A stretch of 64,000 nucleotides of DNA from an uncultured Rikenellaceae bacterium. Lineage in GTDB: Bacteria; Bacteroidota; Bacteroidia; Bacteroidales; Rikenellaceae. Position 1 is the stretch's first letter. Each line of letters begins with the position of its first letter. Both the position numbers and the translations under genes were made by a program. The stretch lies in contig CAJTLO010000005.1 in the NCBI GenBank assembly GCA_910577285.1, positions 63,282 to 127,281 on the forward strand, read 5' to 3'. Below, piece by piece: positions 27,485 to 36,920 of the stretch. The notes beneath the pieces are model-generated. The model searched no databases, was not told the origin of the DNA, and was given only the letters and a program-made list of their open reading frames with translations.

Positions 27485-27492
27485 CAAATATA
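27485..27492 (-). promoter_or_regulatory. -7 box (TATATTTG) of the second lipoprotein operon
   Basis: A perfect minus-strand TATATTTG about 66 nt before the start codon at 27419, within a long AT-rich tract (27481-27570). No clear -33 TTTG. Confidence 0.6.
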
Positions 27493-27650
27493 AAAATAAA
27501 ATAATATAATAGTTTAATGTTGTTGAATAATTTGCATATTCATCATTGTAAGATGAATATATAACCGTATTTTGGTGTTCGGCGCGTGCGGGACAGCGTC
27601 GCGGGGCGCGTGTCGGCAATCCGGATTCCGCTTCGCTCCGGGATGGGATA

Positions 27651-27692
27651 CGCAAGAGAGGAACGACCGAGAACGGTCGTCCCTCTCTTGCG
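27651..27692 (-). terminator. Large hairpin after the broken BACON gene
   Basis: 19-bp arms (27651-27669 and 27674-27692) with one mismatch and a 4-nt loop lie 22 bp past the stop at 27714. Neither side has a T-run, so it may act as an mRNA 3' stabiliser rather than an intrinsic terminator. Confidence 0.5.
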
Positions 27693-27713
27693 TTGGAATT
27701 GTTTCAGGTCGAA

Positions 27714-28735
27714 TTATTGTGCGGTGATTTTGAGCGTTCCCCGGTAGGACCCGGTGACTTTTCGCCCGGCATCGCTGGTGAGGTCGAACGTCATCGTGTA
27801 CTCCTCGCCGCTGCGGGTCACGGTCAGGGTGCCGCCCGAGATGCAGACGTCGCCCGTGACCTCGTCGTTTGCCATGCGGATATACCAGGTCCCAGTGGGG
27901 AATGCGGGATGCGAATAGCCCCATTTGCCCTGTTCCATCTCGCCTGCTACGTAGTACAGGTCCGGATTCTCGGGATTCGCTGTTTCGGGGGTGACGGTGT
28001 AGGTACCGTTGGGCAGGAAATACTCGTTGTCGTCGTTCTGTCGGATCGGTTCGGTGTAGAGCTTGCAGCAGAACTTGTTGCCTGTTCCGGTGAAGTTGCC
28101 TACGAAATCGTATTCGATACTTTCATCCCAAAGGATGAGATCCCACATGGTGCGCGGGTCGTCGCGGCGGTCGTCGTTGACGGAGGCGATGACCCGGCTG
28201 CGACTGAGGATGCCGAGATCGACGTCGGTCTCGATCGTACTCAGGTAGTCGGGAGTGCCCTCCTGCCTTACGGGTATCTCGAACGGACCGATGCCATCGA
28301 CATTGGTGGTGATCACGATTCGGGCGGTACGTGCCTCGGACGATGTGTTTTTCCCGTTGGTTGGGGTTGCACTGGATGTGTATCTTGTATATGTTCTCGG
28401 TTTCCACCTTTCTGGCTTCGAGCCAGCCGGCCCCGCCGATTTCGTACTCTGTCTTCAGGTTCCACTCGAGATTTACCGGGAATACGTCTATGTCGTATTG
28501 AATCTCTCCTTTATAGTGGAGCGAGAATCCCTCCTCGGGCAGCTCTTCGTCGTTGTAGGTCATAGAGAAGGACGCGGGCAGCACCTTCGCCTCCTGCGTC
28601 ACGCGGATGGCCTTGGGCGTGATGGTTGCATTGTTCGTGGTGAGAGTGATGTTGGCGGTGCGCTGCGCGGTGTCGGGGTTGTCCTTCACCGTGATGGCAA
28701 GCGAGGTTTCTCCCCCGCCTCCTTCGGTTGCGGAG
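27714..28735 (-). pseudogene. BACON lipoprotein, 5'-truncated and frameshifted
   Basis: The segment is a third copy of the BACON lipoprotein. From 28735 it reads the end of a BACON repeat (ETSLAITVKDNPDTAQRT and onward) in phase with the intact gene at 24381-25901. At about 28357-28366 an extra base shifts the frame: the coding sense passes from IHIQCNPN to NGKNTSSEARTARIVITTN. The second half then runs in the new frame to TLKITAQ at 27714 and keeps the C-terminal module (LPNGTYTV, GGTLTVTRSGEEYTM, VTGSYRGTL). Signal peptide, lipobox and the first BACON repeat are missing upstream of 28735, where unrelated sequence and then the M13 terminator begin. It has no propeller partner next to it. Confidence 0.85.
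28530..28735. repeat. Near-identical copy of 25180-25386 (recent duplication)
   Basis: Over about 206 bp this stretch differs from 25180-25386 at only a handful of bases, far closer than the flanking parts of the two genes. Similarity ends abruptly at about 28735 after TGCGGAG, which marks a recombination or deletion breakpoint. Confidence 0.9.
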
Positions 28736-28781
28736 TCGGGAGGGTCGGGGTGTTCGGATGCTACGGCGCATCGGGGGTATG

Positions 28782-28815
28782 AAAAAAGCGCCGCGACCCG
28801 TGCGGGTCGCGGCGC
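28782..28815 (-). terminator. Terminator of the M13 peptidase gene
   Basis: Perfect 13-bp arms (28788-28800 and 28803-28815), GC-rich, followed on the minus strand by six T (28787-28782). It starts 20 bp after the stop codon. Confidence 0.92.
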
Positions 28816-28835
28816 TGCTGCTGTCGTGGAGCGTG

Positions 28836-30872
28836 TTACCACACGTTCACCCGATTTTCGGGTGCGAGGTACATCGCGTCGCCCTCGGTGATGTCGAAAG
28901 CGGTGTAGAAGTCGTCGATGTTGCGGAGCGTTACGTTCACGCGGTTCTTGCCCAGCGAGTGCGGGTCGAGTTTGGTGAGGCGAAGGATCTCCTCCGGACG
29001 GATGTTCTGTGCCCATACCGTTGCATAGGAGATGTAGAAACGCTGCGCGTCGGTATAGCCGTCGATCGGTTCGGGACGCTCCTTGCCTTCGAGGCTGTTC
29101 TCGTAAGCCAGACGGGATACGAGCAGACCGCCCTGGTCGGCGATGTTCTCGCCCAGGGTGTAGCTGCCGTTGGCATATACGCCGGGGGCTACCTCCACTG
29201 CGTTGAACTGGTCTACGAGGATGTCGGTGCGCTCCTTGAACCGGGCGGCGTCCTCTGCCGTCCACCAGTCGTTCAGGTTACCCTCCTTGTCGTAGTTGCG
29301 GCCCTGGTCGTCGAAACCGTGCGTCATTTCGTGGCCGATCACCACGCCGATGGCACCGTAGTTGACCGCATCGTCCGCATCCGCGTTGAAGAACGGCGGT
29401 TGCAGGATGGCTGCCGGGAAGCAGATTTCGTTGGTCGTGGGGTTGTAGTATGCGTTCACCGTCTGCGGGCTCATGTGCCATTTATCCTTATCGACCGGTT
29501 TGCCTGCCTGCGAAAGCGTGTAGTTCATGTCGAAGATGTTGGAGCGGCGGATGTTCGCCCAGTAGGAGTCGTTCTTTATATCCAGGTCGGAGTAGTCGCG
29601 CCAGCGTTCCGGATAACCGATCTTGACACGGAATGCGGCGAGTTTCTCCTGAGCGCGGGTCTTCGTTTCCTCGCTCATCCAGGGGAGCTCCTCGATTCGC
29701 TCGCTGAGGGCGGCCTGCAGGTTGGCTACCAGTTCGGACATCTTCTCCTTGGACGATGCGGGGAAGTATTTCTCCACGTAGAGCTGACCCAGCGCTTCGG
29801 AGAGTGCGCTGTCGGTGGTGCTGAGGGCACGTTTCCAGCGCGGCTGGAGCTCCTGGCGACCCGACATCGTGCGACCGAAGAAGTCGAAGTCGGCATTGGC
29901 GAAGTCGTCGCTCAGGTAGGGAGCGGCTGCGCTGATGAGGTTGTATTCGAGGTAGAGCTTCTGTTCGTCGAGCGTCACGTCCTTCATGGCGGAGGTCAGG
30001 TCGCGGAAGAAGTCCTGCTGCTTGATGACGAGGTCCTCGTCGGTGGAGAGGCCCAGCGTGCCGAAGTAGGTGTCCCAGTCGAGCAGGTCGTTGGTGGATA
30101 CCCACTCCTTGCCTGCCATTTTCGTGTAGTTCTTGTGGGAGTCGCGCAGCACTTCGCGGCTGTAGGATGCCCGGGCGATCTTGTCTTCGATCTTCAGTAC
30201 GGCCCTCACCGCCTCGTCGGCCTGCTCGGCGCTGTAGCCGGCCAGGGTGAAGAGCGAACGGATGTAGTTCTTGTAAGCCTCCTTGATCTCTTTCGACTCC
30301 TCGGAGAGGTAGTAGTCGCGGTCGCCCATGCCCAGTCCGGCCTGGAAGAGAGCGGCGATGTTCATGCTGCTGTTCTTTTCGTCGGCATCCACGAAGGTCA
30401 CGAAATAGGGGAAGATTCCTTCGTTGTGGAGCGTGGCGATCATGGCGGCGAGTTCTTTCCGGTCCTTAACGGCCGCGATCTGTGCGAGCTCTTCGCGGAT
30501 CGGCTCGGCACCCTGTGCGTTGAGCGTCACGCTGTCCATTCCCAGCTGGTAGAGCGTGGTGATCTTCTGGGGAATGCCTCCCTCGGTCTGGTCCATCGAG
30601 GCGGCCTCGTCTACGATCGTGCGGATCTGGTCGAGGCTCGTGTCGGCGAGACGGTCGAAGATTCCGTAACGCGAGTACTGTTCCGGGAGCGGGTTGTTCT
30701 TCATCCATCCGCCGTTGGCGAACCGGTAGAAGTCCGTGCCCGGCGTCACCGAAAGGTCCATGTTGGTCGGGTCGAGGGCAGGTACGGACGCACTTTTCTT
30801 CTCTTTTCCGCAACCGGTCAGGCCGGCTACACCGGCGAGCAGCAGTGCGGATACGATCATTGCTTTTTTCAT
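28836..30872 (-). CDS. M13 family (neprilysin/PepO-like) metallopeptidase, lipoprotein
   Basis: A 678-residue zinc endopeptidase for short peptides, exported as a lipoprotein: signal MKKAMIVSALLLAGVAGLTGC with Cys21. Features in order are TPGTDFYRFANGGWMKNNP near 43-61, typical of the M13 N-terminal domain; NAYYNPTTNEICFPAAILQPP; the zinc site VIGHEMTHGFDDQG (HExxH) near 510; ENIADQGG with the third ligand Glu near 570; and the family C-terminus ending VNVW. Length is the normal 650-700. It is transcribed alone, downstream of rodA with a 132-bp gap that contains its own promoter box. Confidence 0.96.
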   Translation of the reverse strand: MKKAMIVSALLLAGVAGLTGCGKEKKSASVPALDPTNMDLSVTPGTDFYRFANGGWMKNNPLPEQYSRYGIFDRLADTSLDQIRTIVDEAASMDQTEGGIPQKITTLYQLGMDSVTLNAQGAEPIREELAQIAAVKDRKELAAMIATLHNEGIFPYFVTFVDADEKNSSMNIAALFQAGLGMGDRDYYLSEESKEIKEAYKNYIRSLFTLAGYSAEQADEAVRAVLKIEDKIARASYSREVLRDSHKNYTKMAGKEWVSTNDLLDWDTYFGTLGLSTDEDLVIKQQDFFRDLTSAMKDVTLDEQKLYLEYNLISAAAPYLSDDFANADFDFFGRTMSGRQELQPRWKRALSTTDSALSEALGQLYVEKYFPASSKEKMSELVANLQAALSERIEELPWMSEETKTRAQEKLAAFRVKIGYPERWRDYSDLDIKNDSYWANIRRSNIFDMNYTLSQAGKPVDKDKWHMSPQTVNAYYNPTTNEICFPAAILQPPFFNADADDAVNYGAIGVVIGHEMTHGFDDQGRNYDKEGNLNDWWTAEDAARFKERTDILVDQFNAVEVAPGVYANGSYTLGENIADQGGLLVSRLAYENSLEGKERPEPIDGYTDAQRFYISYATVWAQNIRPEEILRLTKLDPHSLGKNRVNVTLRNIDDFYTAFDITEGDAMYLAPENRVNVW

Positions 30873-30912
30873 GGTTTATAGGTTTATCGGATTGTGTTGT
30901 TTACGTTTGTTG

Positions 30913-30920
30913 CAAAGGTA
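30913..30920 (-). promoter_or_regulatory. -7 box (TACCTTTG) of the M13 peptidase gene
   Basis: A perfect minus-strand TACCTTTG about 40 nt before the start at 30872; it implies the gene is not simply the tail of the rodA operon. Confidence 0.6.
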
Positions 30921-31004
30921 GGGGAAAATGCGATAGATTATTACTCCGCCCTCCATTTTTGGACTCGCCGTACGCGGAAGGCGGCCTGTCGCGGAGCGGT
31001 TATC

Positions 31005-32456
31005 TCAACGGGGTGCGTTGCGGTGGTCATCGCTCTCCTTGTGGCGCGAATCGAGTTTGACGGCCACGAAGAAGAGGAGCGTGAAGGCGAACAGCGAGGA
31101 GCCGCCGTAGCTGAAGAGCGGCAGCGGGATGCCGATCACCGGCATGAGGCCGATGGTCATGCCCACGTTCACGAGTACGTGGAAGAGAATGATGGAGGCC
31201 ACGCCGTAGCAATAGACCCTTCCGAAGGGTTCCTGCTGCCTTTCGCCCATGCGGATGAGGCGCAGGATGAGCCAGCAGAAGAGTCCCAGCACGAGGGCCG
31301 ATCCGGCGAATCCCCACTCCTCGCCCACGGTGCAGAAGATAAAGTCGGTGCTCTGCTCCGGGACGAAATCGTATTTGGTCTGGGTGCCCCGGAGGTAGCC
31401 TTTGCCGAAAAAGCCGCCCGAACCGATGGCGATCTTGGACTGATTGACGTTGTATCCCCAATATTGCAGATCGCTCTCCACGCCGAGCAGGTTCAGAATG
31501 CGTTTCTGTTGGTGGAGTTGCATGTGGCTGAAGACTACGTCCACGGTTTGGGTGAAGGCCACCGAACCCGCGAACATGCCGATGCACACCAGCACGTTCC
31601 TCAGTTTCGCCCGCCAGGCGTAGATGCCCACCCCGACGAGCGAGAGTCCCGCGGCGGCGAGCAGGCATCCGTAGAAGCCGGCGTTGCCGTGGGTGAGGAG
31701 GGTGGCCGTCAGGTAGATCGTGAGGGCGGCGAGGGTCACGGCGGCCAGGTAGCGGAGCTTCTGTTTCCAGTTCCCGTTCATGACGCCCTCCATGACGGTA
31801 CAGATGACGATAACGGCGGCGAGCAGTGCGGCGGGAGTCCACAGGAAGGAGAAGACGAAGAGGAAGACCACCATGCCGAGCGCCACATAGACCCACGGGT
31901 TGAATCCTTCGCGGAAGAAGACGATCAGGAACGAGGCGAATACCACGGCCGAGCCGGCATCGTTCTGCAGCAGGATGATGCCCATGGGGGCCGCCAGGAG
32001 GAGAGAGGCGTAGAGGCGGCTCCGCCAGTCGGCCATCGAGAAGCTGTAGGAACTCATGTAGCGTGCCAGGGCGAGTGCCGTGGTGAACTTGGCGAATTCG
32101 GCGGGCTGTACCGAGAACCCTCCCAGGCGGAGCCACGACCGGGCGCCGTTCACCTCGGTGCCGATGAAAAGCGTGCCCAGCAGCACCAGCAGCATCAGCA
32201 GGTAGGAGGGATAGGCGAGAATGTGGTAGTAGATCTCGTCGATCAGCATGATGACCACCGCAGCCAGCAGGCTGATCCCCATCCACACGAGCTGGGAACC
32301 GTAGCGCGAGTTCATGGAGAATCCCGCCTGCGCGGAGTCGTCGAATACCGCAGCGTAGATGTTCAGCCAGCCGAGTGCCATCAGGGCGAGGAAGATCGCC
32401 ACCGAGCCCCAGTCGATCCCGCTGCGGGTCATGCGGTTGTTACTGCTGCCTGTCAT
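31005..32456 (-). CDS. rodA: RodA, SEDS-family peptidoglycan glycosyltransferase
   Basis: RodA polymerises lipid II glycan strands during side-wall growth, paired with PBP2. The 483-residue protein has about ten or more membrane segments and the SEDS signatures GARSWLRLGGFSVQPAEFAK near 104-123, EQSTDFIFCTVGEEWGFAGS (with TDFIF and GEEWGF) and GLMPVIGIPLPLFSYGGSSL near the end. It is somewhat longer than the usual 370-420 residues. The ATG at 32456 overlaps the mrdA stop by 17 bp; a second ATG at 32432 would give no overlap. It is the last gene of the mre-mrd operon. Confidence 0.95.
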   Translation of the reverse strand: MTGSSNNRMTRSGIDWGSVAIFLALMALGWLNIYAAVFDDSAQAGFSMNSRYGSQLVWMGISLLAAVVIMLIDEIYYHILAYPSYLLMLLVLLGTLFIGTEVNGARSWLRLGGFSVQPAEFAKFTTALALARYMSSYSFSMADWRSRLYASLLLAAPMGIILLQNDAGSAVVFASFLIVFFREGFNPWVYVALGMVVFLFVFSFLWTPAALLAAVIVICTVMEGVMNGNWKQKLRYLAAVTLAALTIYLTATLLTHGNAGFYGCLLAAAGLSLVGVGIYAWRAKLRNVLVCIGMFAGSVAFTQTVDVVFSHMQLHQQKRILNLLGVESDLQYWGYNVNQSKIAIGSGGFFGKGYLRGTQTKYDFVPEQSTDFIFCTVGEEWGFAGSALVLGLFCWLILRLIRMGERQQEPFGRVYCYGVASIILFHVLVNVGMTIGLMPVIGIPLPLFSYGGSSLFAFTLLFFVAVKLDSRHKESDDHRNAPR

Positions 32457-34257
32457 AGTAAGGATAGGATAGGGTGGTATTGGTCACTTGCCGGACGAGT
32501 TCGGGTCGCGAGAGGGTGTCGGTCAGGTATTGCTCCACGATCAGACCCGCGATCGGGGCGGCGATCGAACCGCCGAAGCCGCCGTTTTCCACGTAGACCG
32601 AAACAGCGATCTTCGGATCGTCCATGGGGGCGAAGCAGAGGAACGTGGAGTGGTCCTGGCCGTGGGGATTCTGGGCCGTGCCCGTTTTGCCGCAGATGTC
32701 CAGCCCCGGCACATAGGCGTTGCGGCCCGTGCCGCCGTCGACATGCACGGCGTCGTACATCCCTTTCACGATCAGGTCGAAATGGCGGCTGTCCACTTTG
32801 GTGCGGTGCCGCTCGTAGAAACGGGAGTCGATGGAGTCGCGTCCGTCGATCCGTTTCACGATGTGGGGCGTGTAGTAATATCCCCGGTTGGCGAGCGTCG
32901 CCGCGAGGTTGGCCATCTGGAGCGGGGTACAGCCCAGTTCGCCCTGTCCGATGGAGAGGGAGATGACCGTCAGCGAGTTCCAGCTGCCGCGATAGATGCG
33001 GTCATACGTTTCGCGTGTGGGGACGACGCCGCTCAGCTCGCCGGCGAGGTCGCTGTCGAGGCTGCGGCCGAAGCCGAAACTCTCCACATACTCGTTCCAT
33101 ACGTCCAACGCCTGTTTGGGGCCGTCGTACCGGTTGTTGTCCAGCGTCGCCCGGAAGGCGTAGCAGAAGTAGGTGTTGCACGACATCTGCACCGCCTGCC
33201 GGAGATTGACAGGCGAGTAGTGGCTGTGGCACTTTACGCCGCGGCCGATGGTGTAGCCGTTGTGGCACGGATACCGCTGGCCGGGCGTGATGACCCCTTC
33301 CTGCAGGGCGATGAGCCCGTTGACCAGCTTGAAGGTGGAGCCGGGCGGGTAGCGCGACATGACTCCGCGGTTGAAGAGCGGGCGGCGCGGATTGGCGAGC
33401 AGTTTCATGTAGTTGTTGCCGCGGTCGCGTCCCACCAGTTCGTCGGGGTCGTATCCCGGGCTGCTCACCATGACGAGAATCTCTCCCGTAGAGGGCTCGA
33501 TGGCGATGATGCTTCCCACCTTGCCGGTCATCAGTTGCTCTCCGAGCGCCTGGAGCCTCGCATCGAGCGAGGTGACGATGGCCGTACCGGGGATCGCCTG
33601 CAGGTCGGCCGCGCCGTCCATGTAGGGTCCTTTCTCGATGCCGTGCACGTCCACTACGCTCATCTTCATCCCCTTTTCGCCGCGGAGCACCTCCTCGTAG
33701 GTGCGTTCGATGCCCGACATGCCGCGGTAGTCGCCCTTCTGGTAGTAGTCGTCGCGTTCGATCGTCGCCGCATCCGCTTCGCTGATGTAACCCAGCAGGT
33801 TGCCCGCCATCTTGCGGGGGTAGGAGCGCATGGTGCGGTAGACCGTGTAGAAACCGGCGAAGTCGCCCTCGTCGAAAAGCAGCTTGGCTTCGAGGCTCAT
33901 CTGTTTGACGATCACCGAGGGGCGCCGGCGCGAGTACCGCGATGCCTTGTTCAGTTCGGACTTCAGCTTCTCGGGAGTTATGCCGGCGATGCGTGCGAGG
34001 GCGAGCGTATCGAATTCGCCCACGTCGCGCGGAATGGCCATCAGATCGTAGGAGGCGATGCTGCGTACCAGAAGCTCCCCGTTGCGGTCGTAAACCTCGC
34101 CCCGCGGCGGATGCTGCACCTCCTTGCGCAGCACGTTGTTCTGCGCGGCGCGTTTGTAGGAGTCGTCGAGGACCTGTATGTGGAAAAGGCGCAGGAGCAG
34201 AATCGCGAAGGCCGCGATGACGAAGATGGAGATTATTTTTGCCCTGGAGTTCATCAT
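32440..34257 (-). CDS. mrdA: Penicillin-binding protein 2 (class B transpeptidase)
   Basis: PBP2 cross-links the peptidoglycan made by RodA in elongation. The start MMNSRAKIISIFVIAAFAIL gives 605 residues, the normal size, with one N-terminal membrane anchor. The pedestal domain begins HPPRGEVYDRNGELL near 48-62. The transpeptidase domain has all three active-site motifs: PPGSTFKLV (SxxK) near 303-311, MSCNTYF (SxN), and CGKTGTAQN (KTG). It is 88 bp downstream of mreD and overlaps rodA, so the five shape genes form one minus-strand operon. Confidence 0.96.
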   Translation of the reverse strand: MMNSRAKIISIFVIAAFAILLLRLFHIQVLDDSYKRAAQNNVLRKEVQHPPRGEVYDRNGELLVRSIASYDLMAIPRDVGEFDTLALARIAGITPEKLKSELNKASRYSRRRPSVIVKQMSLEAKLLFDEGDFAGFYTVYRTMRSYPRKMAGNLLGYISEADAATIERDDYYQKGDYRGMSGIERTYEEVLRGEKGMKMSVVDVHGIEKGPYMDGAADLQAIPGTAIVTSLDARLQALGEQLMTGKVGSIIAIEPSTGEILVMVSSPGYDPDELVGRDRGNNYMKLLANPRRPLFNRGVMSRYPPGSTFKLVNGLIALQEGVITPGQRYPCHNGYTIGRGVKCHSHYSPVNLRQAVQMSCNTYFCYAFRATLDNNRYDGPKQALDVWNEYVESFGFGRSLDSDLAGELSGVVPTRETYDRIYRGSWNSLTVISLSIGQGELGCTPLQMANLAATLANRGYYYTPHIVKRIDGRDSIDSRFYERHRTKVDSRHFDLIVKGMYDAVHVDGGTGRNAYVPGLDICGKTGTAQNPHGQDHSTFLCFAPMDDPKIAVSVYVENGGFGGSIAAPIAGLIVEQYLTDTLSRPELVRQVTNTTLSYPYYDRQQ

Positions 34258-34345
34258 GTGTGTCGGGTCCTGGTTGGCTTGCCGTGGGGTTTCGCGGTCG
34301 TCGTGCTTGGTGTTTGCGTGGGTCGGGTGTCTGCTGGCGGAGCGG

Positions 34346-34870
34346 CTATGCCTGTGTTCCGGATCGTCCCGTGCCGGGCAGCAGGTTGGCAGCGAACCAC
34401 ACGAGCAGGAGGGTGGTGGTCGCGCTGCCCGCGATCCGCAGCAGGGTGAAGGCGATGTATCTGAACGACATCGCCTCGAACAGGAAATAGAGCGTACAGT
34501 GCAGGGTGATGACCGCCGCCGCGTAGCGCAGCCATTTGGCACGGCCTACGGTCAGCGGCAACGGCATGAAACCCTCGCGGGCCGCATCCTTGTCGACCGT
34601 CAGCCGCAGGAGAGCCGGTCGCAGGAAGCCCGTAGCCGTGGCGGCGATGGTGTGCAGGCCGGCCGTGCCCGAGAGCAGATCGACCGACAGGCCGAGTGCG
34701 AAACTCAGCACCAGCAGCAACGCCCTGTCCAGATTCGCCGGAAGCAGGACGATGAATCCTGCGTAGACGAGCGGACAGAGGTAGGGCGATAGGTTCAGGT
34801 TGTCGAACAGGAATACCTGCAACAACACCGAAACGATGAACAGAAGTCCGTATTTCGCTATCCTGTGCAT
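34346..34870 (-). CDS. mreD: Rod shape-determining protein MreD
   Basis: A 174-residue inner-membrane protein of the elongasome with about five hydrophobic segments. It begins MHRIAKYGLLFIVSVLLQVF with DNLNLSPYLCPLVYAGFIVL next, which matches the MreD N-terminus in Bacteroidota. The middle has GLSVDLLSGTAGLHTIAATA, a typical short conserved stretch. Identification rests on this pattern plus its position 6 bp after mreC and before mrdA. Confidence 0.92.
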   Translation of the reverse strand: MHRIAKYGLLFIVSVLLQVFLFDNLNLSPYLCPLVYAGFIVLLPANLDRALLLVLSFALGLSVDLLSGTAGLHTIAATATGFLRPALLRLTVDKDAAREGFMPLPLTVGRAKWLRYAAAVITLHCTLYFLFEAMSFRYIAFTLLRIAGSATTTLLLVWFAANLLPGTGRSGTQA

Positions 34871-34876
34871 TTCTTG

Positions 34877-35716
34877 TTATCGTACGCTTTCCCGTTGGGT
34901 GTCGGCGAAATGTTCGCCGGCCAGGGAGTTCAGCTCTTCGTAGTGGGTGTATTTCACGAGCAGCACGTCCGAGAGCGTGTTCATCTCCGCACCGAGCCGG
35001 ATGTCGATGATCAGGTAGGTCCCGTCGGGCGAATCTTTCGCCGAGATCACCGTTCCGATGAACCGGTCGGGCGGGAAACGCAGCGAGTAGGCCGACAGGA
35101 CCGAGTCGCCCGGCGTTACGCTCGCATACCGGGGAATATCCACCAGCGTCATTTTGCGGGGATCGGTGCCGTTCCAGTAGACCGAACCGAAATATTCGCT
35201 TCCCTTGAGCTGGCCGCCGATGCTGAAACCGCTGTTGAGCACCGACATGCACACGGCGTAGTGCTTCGAACACTTGCGGACGTAGCCCGCCACCGCACCT
35301 TCGGGCGACAGGACGGCCATGTTCTCTTCGATGCCGTCGTCCGTCCCCTTGTCGATCACGAAGAAGTTGTCCTGCCGGGCGATGGAGTTGCTGACCACCC
35401 GGGCCGTGCTGTAACGGTACGGGGACCCGGCCGCTGCGGAGGGTACGGTGTCGGTTCCCGGGGCGGCCGCCTGCAGGCTGTTCTCCAGTCGGGCCAGGCG
35501 TTCGAGCAGCATCCGGTTTTCGCGGCGGAGCGAGAAGTAGTCCCCCACTGCGGCGAATCCTTTCCGCACTCCTCCCGTGGCCCGGATGGCCCCGGAGAGC
35601 AGGGTGGCACGCGTGTAGCTGGTCGAGTGGGCGTAATAGCTTATGGCGCCCGCTTCGAGCAATACGAACAGGAAGACGACGTAGTATCTTTTGAAAAACT
35701 GGACGAGCCTGTACAT
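34877..35716 (-). CDS. mreC: Rod shape-determining protein MreC
   Basis: MreC is the periplasmic scaffold that activates PBP2-RodA. The 279-residue protein has one N-terminal membrane helix (YYVVFLFVLLEAGAISYYA), a coiled segment with RRENRMLLERLARLENSLQ near 63-81, and the beta-rich C-terminal domain including NFFVIDKGTDDGIEENMAVL and GAVAGYVRKCS, the MreC core pattern. It lies between mreB (106-bp gap) and mreD (6-bp gap). Confidence 0.95.
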   Translation of the reverse strand: MYRLVQFFKRYYVVFLFVLLEAGAISYYAHSTSYTRATLLSGAIRATGGVRKGFAAVGDYFSLRRENRMLLERLARLENSLQAAAPGTDTVPSAAAGSPYRYSTARVVSNSIARQDNFFVIDKGTDDGIEENMAVLSPEGAVAGYVRKCSKHYAVCMSVLNSGFSIGGQLKGSEYFGSVYWNGTDPRKMTLVDIPRYASVTPGDSVLSAYSLRFPPDRFIGTVISAKDSPDGTYLIIDIRLGAEMNTLSDVLLVKYTHYEELNSLAGEHFADTQRESVR

Positions 35717-35822
35717 CCTTGCCTTGTTAAAATGGCGCCTGCCGCTGGTGCGGTGCGGCAGGCGTCGTGAATGGTTTCCTCGGAGCGGGCGGTCCGGCCC
35801 CCGCAGGAGCGGACCCGACGGA

Positions 35823-36842
35823 TCACTTCATCAGGAACGAGAACTGGTTGATGTTCTTCAGTGCGATGCCCGTACCGCGTACGACCGCGCGCAGCGGATC
35901 TTCCGCGATGTTGAAGTGGATGCCGTTCTTGGAGGAGAAGCGTTTGTCGAGTCCCTTGATGAGGGCACCGCCGCCGGCCAGGTAGATACCGCTCTTGACG
36001 ATGTCGGCGTATAGCTCCGGCGGCACCATTTCGAGTACCTTCATGATGGCGGCGTCTATCTTGAGGAGCGATTTTTCCAGCGCATAGGCTATCTCCGTGT
36101 AGGAGAGCGTGACCGTGGTGGGCAGCGCCGTGAGGATGTTCGGTCCCGTGATCACGTAGTCGTCCGGAGCCTCGTCGAGTTCGGGAACGGCGGCGCCTAT
36201 CGCCATCTTGATGTTCTCCGCGGTGCGTTCGCCCACGCGGATGTTGTGCTGTTGGCGGATGTAGTTCTGGATCTCCTCGGTGAAGACGTCGCCCGCCACG
36301 TCGATGCTTTCGCTGCATACGATACCGCCCAGCGAGATACATGCGATCTCGGTCGTGCCGCCGCCGATGTCGATGACCATGTGGCCCTCGGGAGCCTCCA
36401 CGTTGAGTCCCGCGCCCAGGGCGGCCGCCATCGGTTCGTAAATCATGTAGACCTCGCGGCCCCCGGCGTGTTCGGCCGATTCGCGCACGGTGCGTATCTC
36501 CACGTTGGTCGAACCCGAAGGGATGCAGATGACCATCCGCAGCGACGGACTGAAGAGCTGTCCGCTCATTTTGACCTTCTTGATCATGCCGCGAAGCATC
36601 AGCTCGGCGGCGTTGAAGTCGGCGATCACGCCGTCCTTGAGGGGACGGATGGTGCGGATGTTCTGGTGGGTTTTGCCGTGCATCTGCTGGGCCTGCTCGC
36701 CGATGGCCACCACTTTGCCCGTATGGATGTCCATCGCGATGATGGAGGGTTCGTCGACGACGACTTTGCCGTTATATAGAATAAGGGTGTTGGCTGTTCC
36801 CAGGTCGATGGCCAACTCCTGTGTCAATGAAAATAGTCCCAT
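35823..36842 (-). CDS. mreB: Actin-like cell-shape protein MreB
   Basis: MreB forms membrane-bound filaments that position the wall elongation machinery. With the start MGLFSLTQELAIDLGTANTL at 36842 it is 339 residues, the family size; the frame stays open to another ATG at 36896, but that would add an atypical 18-residue leader. ATPase motifs are visible: phosphate-1 AIDLGTANTL, GHMVIDIGGGTTEIACISLG (phosphate-2), and SGIYLAGGGALIKGL (adenosine). The N-terminal MGLFSL can serve as amphipathic membrane contact. It is the first gene of mreB-mreC-mreD-mrdA-rodA. Confidence 0.96.
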   Translation of the reverse strand: MGLFSLTQELAIDLGTANTLILYNGKVVVDEPSIIAMDIHTGKVVAIGEQAQQMHGKTHQNIRTIRPLKDGVIADFNAAELMLRGMIKKVKMSGQLFSPSLRMVICIPSGSTNVEIRTVRESAEHAGGREVYMIYEPMAAALGAGLNVEAPEGHMVIDIGGGTTEIACISLGGIVCSESIDVAGDVFTEEIQNYIRQQHNIRVGERTAENIKMAIGAAVPELDEAPDDYVITGPNILTALPTTVTLSYTEIAYALEKSLLKIDAAIMKVLEMVPPELYADIVKSGIYLAGGGALIKGLDKRFSSKNGIHFNIAEDPLRAVVRGTGIALKNINQFSFLMK

Positions 36843-36912
36843 TTTTTCGGTCTGTATGAAAGTGTTCCCTGCCTCGTTTCTGCCGATTCGGTACAATCAC
36901 CCAATCAATCTA

Positions 36913-36920
36913 CAAATATA
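36913..36920 (-). promoter_or_regulatory. -7 box (TATATTTG) of the mre operon
   Basis: A perfect minus-strand TATATTTG about 70 nt before the mreB ATG at 36842, in an AT-rich stretch. A TTTC lies about 13 nt further up; no TTTG at 20 nt. Confidence 0.6.
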
